Source: an uncultured Stomatobaculum sp. (GTDB lineage Bacteria; Bacillota; Clostridia; Lachnospirales; Lachnospiraceae). Taken from it: a stretch of DNA of 9,228 nt. The position numbers were made by a program, and so were the translations under genes. The notes below the pieces were generated by a model. That model was not told where the DNA came from. It made no database searches and worked only from the letters and a program-made list of their open reading frames with translations. Below are positions 5,804 to 9,228 of this stretch, piece by piece. The DNA is taken from positions 1 to 9,228 of the forward strand of contig CALLVJ010000010.1 in NCBI GenBank assembly GCA_938010625.1, read 5' to 3'. Position 1 is the first letter of the stretch. Every line of letters begins with the position of its first letter.

Positions 5804-5826
5804 AAGAAAAGGGAGGGAAAGAACAA
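5798..5826 (-). promoter_or_regulatory. Promoter of the Rrf2-family regulator
   Basis: On the minus strand TTGTTC (5826-5821) and TATACT (5803-5798) are spaced by exactly 17 bp, predicting a start near 5791 and a leader of about 26 nt. The 5' arm of the upstream gene's terminator lies between the two hexamers, so RNA from this promoter lacks that arm. Confidence 0.65.
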
Positions 5827-5846
5827 GCTGCTTTTTCCCAGGGCTT

Positions 5847-6203
5847 TTAGTCGTAGGTCGTCTCTACATCCATTGTGAGCAGAATCAGAATGAGGCGGAA
5901 GATGTAGTAGGCGGGCAGGAGGCGCGCAGCCAGAACGTAGAGTGCATAGCGCGGACCGCCCGCTGCGCGGAGCGCCTTCGGGTCCAGGTAGGCATGGTTC
6001 TCGTTGTTCTTCGCATGCAGGGCGTAGAAGAAGAGCGCAAGGAAAAGCAGAAGTACCTTGAGGCCGATGCAAAGCATAGGATCCATCGGCACAAAGGACA
6101 GACAAAAGGCGGTGACAATCGAAACGCGATGAAGCAGAGCTTTTTCTGACTTGCCAGGTTCATATGTTTTCCTCTTCCGAAAGATTGCGCGCAATAATCG
6201 CAA
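5847..6203 (-). CDS. Small membrane protein of unknown function, start uncertain
   Basis: I do not recognise this protein. The open frame gives up to 118 residues with hydrophobic segments at about 28-44, 46-64 and 88-110, separated by a polar loop (KNNENHAYLDPKALRAAGG at 65-83), so two or three membrane helices are likely. The 5' end is problematic. The only in-frame starts ahead of the hydrophobic part are TTG at 6203 and TTG at 6194, neither with a ribosome binding site and both in or near a hairpin. A good site (AGAGGA) with an ATG at 6163 exists, but in another frame; one extra A in the A5 run near 6140-6147 would join that start to this frame. It may therefore carry a real or sequencing frameshift. 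It is followed by a strong terminator, which supports a genuine transcription unit. Confidence 0.55.
   Translation of the reverse strand: MRLLRAIFRKRKTYEPGKSEKALLHRVSIVTAFCLSFVPMDPMLCIGLKVLLLFLALFFYALHAKNNENHAYLDPKALRAAGGPRYALYVLAARLLPAYYIFRLILILLTMDVETTYD
6184..6195. repeat. Perfect palindrome in the leader of the small membrane gene
   Basis: ATTGCGCGCAAT is a perfect 12-bp palindrome lying between the predicted promoter and the AGAGGA ribosome binding site of the small gene. It could be a protein-binding site or chance. Confidence 0.35.
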
Positions 6204-6221
6204 GCTAAGTTTTATAGCTTG
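6201..6221. repeat. Inverted repeat downstream of the small gene's -10 box
   Basis: CAAGCTA at 6201-6207 and TAGCTTG at 6215-6221 are perfect 7-base arms around a 7-base spacer. The repeat covers the predicted transcription start of the small membrane gene and the doubtful TTG at 6203. It could be an operator or a leader hairpin. Confidence 0.4.
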
Positions 6222-6249
6222 AACATATCATTCCGGTAGAAAAAAACAA
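6222..6249 (-). promoter_or_regulatory. Weak candidate promoter of the small membrane gene
   Basis: On the minus strand TTGTTT (6249-6244) and TATGTT (6227-6222) are 16 bp apart, with transcription expected near 6215. Both hexamers are imperfect. That start would leave about 50 nt before the ATG at 6163 but only about 12 nt before the TTG at 6203. Confidence 0.3.
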
Positions 6250-6291
6250 TAAAGCGCATAGAAACGTAAGAAAAGTGTCAGAATGCGTCTC
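6240..6291 (-). terminator. Weak terminator candidate after hutI
   Basis: On the minus strand a CGCAT/ATGCG stem with a few weaker outer pairs (arms 6291-6283 and 6259-6251) and a loop of about 23 nt is followed by ATTG and seven Ts (6246-6240). The T tract is good but the stem is poor, so termination here is uncertain. Confidence 0.3.
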
Positions 6292-6302
6292 GGTGCTTGT
6301 AC

Positions 6303-7547
6303 TCAGAACAGCATTTTGCCGCGCTTCATGACGCGGGACACAATGTTCACACCAGTCCGGTAGGGCAGGAACTGAATCGAGGGATAGCGGAGGAAGATGA
6401 GGTCTGCCTGTTTGCCGGGATCAATGCTGCCGATCTCTTGTTCCCTGCCGACTGCCGCCGCGCCGTTTAAGGTGAGCGCCGTGACAACTTCTTCAATCCG
6501 CATGTTCATGTAGATACAGCCGAGCGCAATGAGGAGCGGAATCGAATTGCTGAAGCAGCTGCCGGGGTTTAAATCCGAGGCGAGCGCGACCGCACAGCCC
6601 GCGTCAATCATTTTCCGCGCGGGCGCATAGGGCTCTTTCAGGCAGAAGGCCGTGAGCGGCAGGAGAGTTGCAATCGTGTTGCCCTCGGCGAGGCGGCGTA
6701 TGCCCTCGTCGGAGGCCTTTAAGAGGTGGTCGGCAGAGGCGGCGCCACAGTCGACTGCCATCTCAGTGCCGCCAAAGTCCGGTGTGATCTCATCCGCGTG
6801 CACTTTCAGGCGGAAGCCGAGCTTTTTGGCCTCCTTAAGATACCAGGCGGAGTCTTCGGTAGTAAAGACGCCCTTCTCGGTGAAGATATCGGCAAATTCC
6901 GCAAGGTCCTCTTTTTTCACTTCGGGCATGACCTCGGTCAGCATGTACCGGAGGAACTCGCGCTCCTTGCCCTTCCATTCGGGGAGCACGCTGTGGGGGC
7001 CCAGAAAGGTGCGAACCACATCGACCGGGTGGGTCTCATCGAGTATCTTCATCGCGCGGAGCATGCGGAGCTCGGTGTCCTTATCCATGCCGTAACCGCT
7101 CTTGCCCTCGACCGTGGTCACGCCGAAGCGGAGCATGGTGTCGAGCCGCTCTCTGCCAATTGCCACAAAGTCTTCGACCGAGGCAGCGCGGGTCGGTGTC
7201 ACGGTCGCGTTGATGCCGCCGCCCTTTTCCATGATTGAGAGATAGCTCTCGCCCTGCAAGCGCCAGCCGAATTCATCGGCGCGATAGCCGCCAAAAAGGA
7301 AGTGGGTGTGGGAGTCCACAAAGCCCGGCAGCACGGCCTGTCCGGCTGCGTCAATCAGCTCTGCGGTTGCAAAATCGACCTTTTTGTCCAGTTCTTCGGT
7401 GCTGCCGACCAAGGCAATACGCCCGTCCTCAATCAGGACAGCGCCATTCGAGATGATGCCGACCTCCCGCATTTTTCTGCCGTGTTTCGCCTTGTTGCCG
7501 CTGCAGGTCACGAGCTCTGCGGCGCGGCGGATATAGGTTCTCTTCAT
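6303..7547 (-). CDS. hutI: Imidazolonepropionase
   Basis: A 414-residue cytoplasmic amidohydrolase that opens 4-imidazolone-5-propionate to N-formimino-L-glutamate, the third step of histidine degradation. It has the family's normal length. Metal-binding residues are visible as H80 and H82 in VDSHTHFLFGG, H250 in KVHADE and D325 in ALASDLNPGS, at nearly the same positions as in the Bacillus subtilis enzyme. EGKSGYG at 147-153, GPHS around H185 and SADHL with H274 are further active-site motifs. The ATG at 7547 is preceded by GGAGGAGG about 8 nt upstream; an in-frame TTG at 7583 would add 12 unsupported residues. It lies 75 nt behind hutU on the same strand, so it is co-transcribed with it and acts on the product of that enzyme. 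Confidence 0.96.
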   Translation of the reverse strand: MKRTYIRRAAELVTCSGNKAKHGRKMREVGIISNGAVLIEDGRIALVGSTEELDKKVDFATAELIDAAGQAVLPGFVDSHTHFLFGGYRADEFGWRLQGESYLSIMEKGGGINATVTPTRAASVEDFVAIGRERLDTMLRFGVTTVEGKSGYGMDKDTELRMLRAMKILDETHPVDVVRTFLGPHSVLPEWKGKEREFLRYMLTEVMPEVKKEDLAEFADIFTEKGVFTTEDSAWYLKEAKKLGFRLKVHADEITPDFGGTEMAVDCGAASADHLLKASDEGIRRLAEGNTIATLLPLTAFCLKEPYAPARKMIDAGCAVALASDLNPGSCFSNSIPLLIALGCIYMNMRIEEVVTALTLNGAAAVGREQEIGSIDPGKQADLIFLRYPSIQFLPYRTGVNIVSRVMKRGKMLF

Positions 7548-7590
7548 ACGAAAGTCCTCCTCCAAATGGGATGGTTTCAACAAGAAAACC

Positions 7591-7613
7591 GCGGCGCAGG
7601 GAGACTGCGCCGC
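7591..7613 (-). other. Hairpin between hutU and hutI
   Basis: GCGGCGCAG at 7591-7599 and CTGCGCCGC at 7605-7613 form a perfect 9-bp GC-rich stem with a five-base loop, just after the hutU stop. On the coding strand it is followed by GGTTTTCTTGTT, a broken T tract, so it could be a partial terminator or an mRNA-stabilising structure that sets the ratio of the two enzymes. Confidence 0.6.
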
Positions 7614-7622
7614 AGTGAAAAC

Positions 7623-9228
7623 TCAGTGCTTTTCGGTTGCGCGCCGGAATGCCTGCTCGACGAGGCTGTCGCTCGCAATATAGGGCATCGTGATGTGGTC
7701 GCTGTCCTTGAACTTCTCATTGTAGGCCGCGACGGTTTCGATCGAGTGCTCGTTCCGCGCCCAGTTTCTTCTCGAGACACCGACCATGGTGTCCCACGGA
7801 ATTGACTCGCGGATAATCTGATCCGTAAGTTCACTGCCGTCGAGCACAAGGCCAAAGCCGCCGTTGATGGCTTTGCCAATGCCGACGCCGCCGCCATTGT
7901 GGAGCGCAACTAGGCTCATGCCGCGCGCTGCGTTGCCGGCGAAGCAGTGAGTTGCCATATCTGCGGTGAACTGCGAGCCATCATAGATATTGGAGGTCTC
8001 GCGGTAGGGGGAATCCGTGCCGCCGGTGTCGTGATGGTCGCGTCCCAGCATGACCGGGCCAATCTCGCCTTTCCGCACCATATCGTTAAACTTGAGGGCA
8101 ATGTCTCTTCTGCCGAGCGCATCCTGGTAGAGAATGCGGCACTGGGTGCCGACGACGAGCTTGTTCTTGTCCGCGTCGCGAATCCAGACCCAGTTGTCTC
8201 TGTCCTGGAAGCGGCGGTTCGGGTCGATGATCGCCATTGCCGCGTGGTCGGTCTTTAAGAGATCTTCGTGTTTGCCCGAGAGGCAGCACCAGCGGAACGG
8301 ACCATAGCCGTAGTCAAAGAGCATGGGTCCCATGATGTCCTCGACATAGGACGGGAAGATGAAGCCTTCGGTCGTATCGCGCTTGTTCTTGGCAATCTCC
8401 GGGTTGCCGGCATCAAAGATAGCCTTCATGAAGGAGTTGCCATAGTCAAAGAAGTAGGAGCCGCGCTTCACGAGTTCCTGAATCAGGTGGAAGTGCTTTG
8501 TGAGCGTCTGATCGACGAGCTTGATAAACTGCTCTCTGTCCTCGGCGAGGAGGCGCGTTCTCTCCTCAAAGCTCACGCCCTGCGGGCAGTAGCCGCCGTC
8601 GTAGGGGACGTGGCAGGAAGTCTGATCGGAGAGCAGCTCAATTTTCTCATTGTGATCGACTGCGTACTGCAGGAGATCCACAATATTGCCGTGGAAGGCG
8701 ATCGACATGGGCTCTTTTTTCTCGAGGGAGAGGTGCGCATAGCGGAAAGCTTCCTCAGGGGTCTCAGCGACTTTCGAGACCCAGCCCTGGCTGTATCTGG
8801 TCTCAATGCGGGAGGAATCGACTTCGGCGACAATGCCGACGCCGCCTGCAATCTCAACGGCCTTCGGCTGTGCGCCGCTCATACCGCCGAGACCGCTGGT
8901 CACAAAGAGGTGCCCTGCGAGATCCCCATTTGCCGGAACGCCGAGATACTTTCTTCCGGCATTCAGAATTGTATTGAAGGTGCCGTGGACGATGCCCTGC
9001 GGGCCAATGTACATCCAGCCGCCAGCTGTCATCTGGCCGTAGCTCGAGCAGCCCATAGCGGTGATCCGGGTCCAGTCTTTCAGGTTATCGGCTTCGCCGA
9101 CCAGGAGGCCGTTTGTGATGATGACGCGCGGCGCCTGCCTGTGGGAGTGGAAGAGACCCAGCGGGTGACCGGACATCACGACGAGGGTCTGCTCATCGGT
9201 CATCTTTGCCAGATACTGCATCGTGAGG
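7623..9228 (-). CDS. hutU: Urocanate hydratase, 5' end beyond the window
   Basis: The C-terminal 534 residues of urocanate hydratase (urocanase), which adds water to urocanate to give 4-imidazolone-5-propionate using tightly bound NAD as electrophile. Counting from the ATG at 9221, visible signatures are GHPLGLFHSHRQAPRV at 18-32, GQMTAGGW at 62-69, YIGPQGI at 71-77 and SGLGGMSGAQP at 109-119, which belong to the NAD-binding part. RDHHDTGGTDSPYRET and NGGGVGIGKAINGGFG lie near the C-terminus. The ATG at 9221 is internal: the frame stays open to the window edge, and this segment begins where family members already have a substantial N-terminal part, so perhaps 80-140 residues are missing. It heads the visible part of a hut operon; upstream partners such as hutH may lie outside. 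Confidence 0.95.
   Translation of the reverse strand, partial: LTMQYLAKMTDEQTLVVMSGHPLGLFHSHRQAPRVIITNGLLVGEADNLKDWTRITAMGCSSYGQMTAGGWMYIGPQGIVHGTFNTILNAGRKYLGVPANGDLAGHLFVTSGLGGMSGAQPKAVEIAGGVGIVAEVDSSRIETRYSQGWVSKVAETPEEAFRYAHLSLEKKEPMSIAFHGNIVDLLQYAVDHNEKIELLSDQTSCHVPYDGGYCPQGVSFEERTRLLAEDREQFIKLVDQTLTKHFHLIQELVKRGSYFFDYGNSFMKAIFDAGNPEIAKNKRDTTEGFIFPSYVEDIMGPMLFDYGYGPFRWCCLSGKHEDLLKTDHAAMAIIDPNRRFQDRDNWVWIRDADKNKLVVGTQCRILYQDALGRRDIALKFNDMVRKGEIGPVMLGRDHHDTGGTDSPYRETSNIYDGSQFTADMATHCFAGNAARGMSLVALHNGGGVGIGKAINGGFGLVLDGSELTDQIIRESIPWDTMVGVSRRNWARNEHSIETVAAYNEKFKDSDHITMPYIASDSLVEQAFRRATEKH

Larger units (their letters stand above)
5764..5818 (-). terminator. Intrinsic terminator of the upstream small gene, overlapping the rrf2 RBS and start
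   Basis: On the minus strand, 5818-5806 (TCCCTCCCTTTTC) pairs with 5783-5771 (GAAGAGGGAGGGA), a continuous 13-pair stem in RNA counting one G-U. It is followed at once by seven Ts (5770-5764). It lies about 28 nt after the stop of the small membrane-protein gene and should end that transcript. The 3' arm contains the GGGAGGG ribosome binding site of rrf2, and the last Ts of the tract form its TTG start. Confidence 0.8.

Noticed and set aside
5743..6163. Overlapping minus-strand frames 5743-6105 and 5885-6163 as independent genes
   Set aside because: Their sequences are Arg/Ser/Pro-rich without hydrophobic order; only the start of the 6163 frame is of interest, as a possible true start joined by frameshift to the membrane-protein frame.
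6726..7805. Plus-strand open frames opposite hutI and hutU (6726-7238, 7302-7805)
   Set aside because: They run antisense to strongly conserved enzyme genes and have no recognisable motifs or start signals.
1..9228. CRISPR array, tRNA, rRNA, transposon or phage genes
   Set aside because: No regularly spaced repeats, cloverleaf-like segments, transposase motifs or phage proteins were seen on either strand.

Overview
The window looks like chromosomal DNA of a moderately high-GC Firmicute, most likely class Clostridia and plausibly Lachnospiraceae. Pointers are strong GGAGG-type ribosome binding sites, occasional TTG starts, a flavodoxin/ferredoxin fusion typical of anaerobes, a clostridial-style zinc-binding lipoprotein, and histidine-degradation genes. 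This is inference from gene content; no rRNA or marker gene is present. I see no transposase, phage gene, CRISPR array, tRNA or defence gene.

Layout, left to right. (1) 131-976 (+) encodes an EFR1-type protein (flavodoxin domain plus two 4Fe-4S motifs) with an extended -10 promoter. (2) 1139-1765 (-) encodes a Nudix hydrolase of the CoA-pyrophosphatase type, convergent with gene 1. (3) 1938-5255 (+) is a four-gene metal (probably zinc) uptake operon: lipoprotein binding protein, ATPase, permease, and a second small lipoprotein with a probable OB-fold domain. The last three genes are translationally coupled by 1-nt and 4-nt overlaps. A near-consensus promoter (1786-1814), a leader of about 117 nt with a strong hairpin, and a terminator (5283-5320) bound the unit. 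(4) 5355-5765 (-) is an Rrf2-family regulator with three clustered cysteines and a TTG start. (5) 5847-6203 (-) is a small membrane protein of unknown function whose start is ambiguous and may reflect a frameshift. (6) 6303-7547 (-) is hutI and 7623-9228 (-) is the C-terminal part of hutU, consecutive steps of histidine degradation; the operon continues beyond the right edge.

Functionally the window joins unrelated housekeeping and accessory modules: metal import across the membrane, histidine catabolism toward glutamate, and redox/Fe-S-linked proteins. The most distinctive points are regulatory and structural. A compact element at 5764-5826 combines a terminator for the upstream gene with the promoter, a palindromic operator candidate, the ribosome binding site and the start codon of rrf2. 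The metal-binding lipoprotein has no histidines in the loop that is usually histidine-rich, where it is acidic instead. The extra OB-fold-like lipoprotein carries a Cys-Cys pair and is locked into the metal operon. I find no clear evidence of a wholly new multi-gene system.
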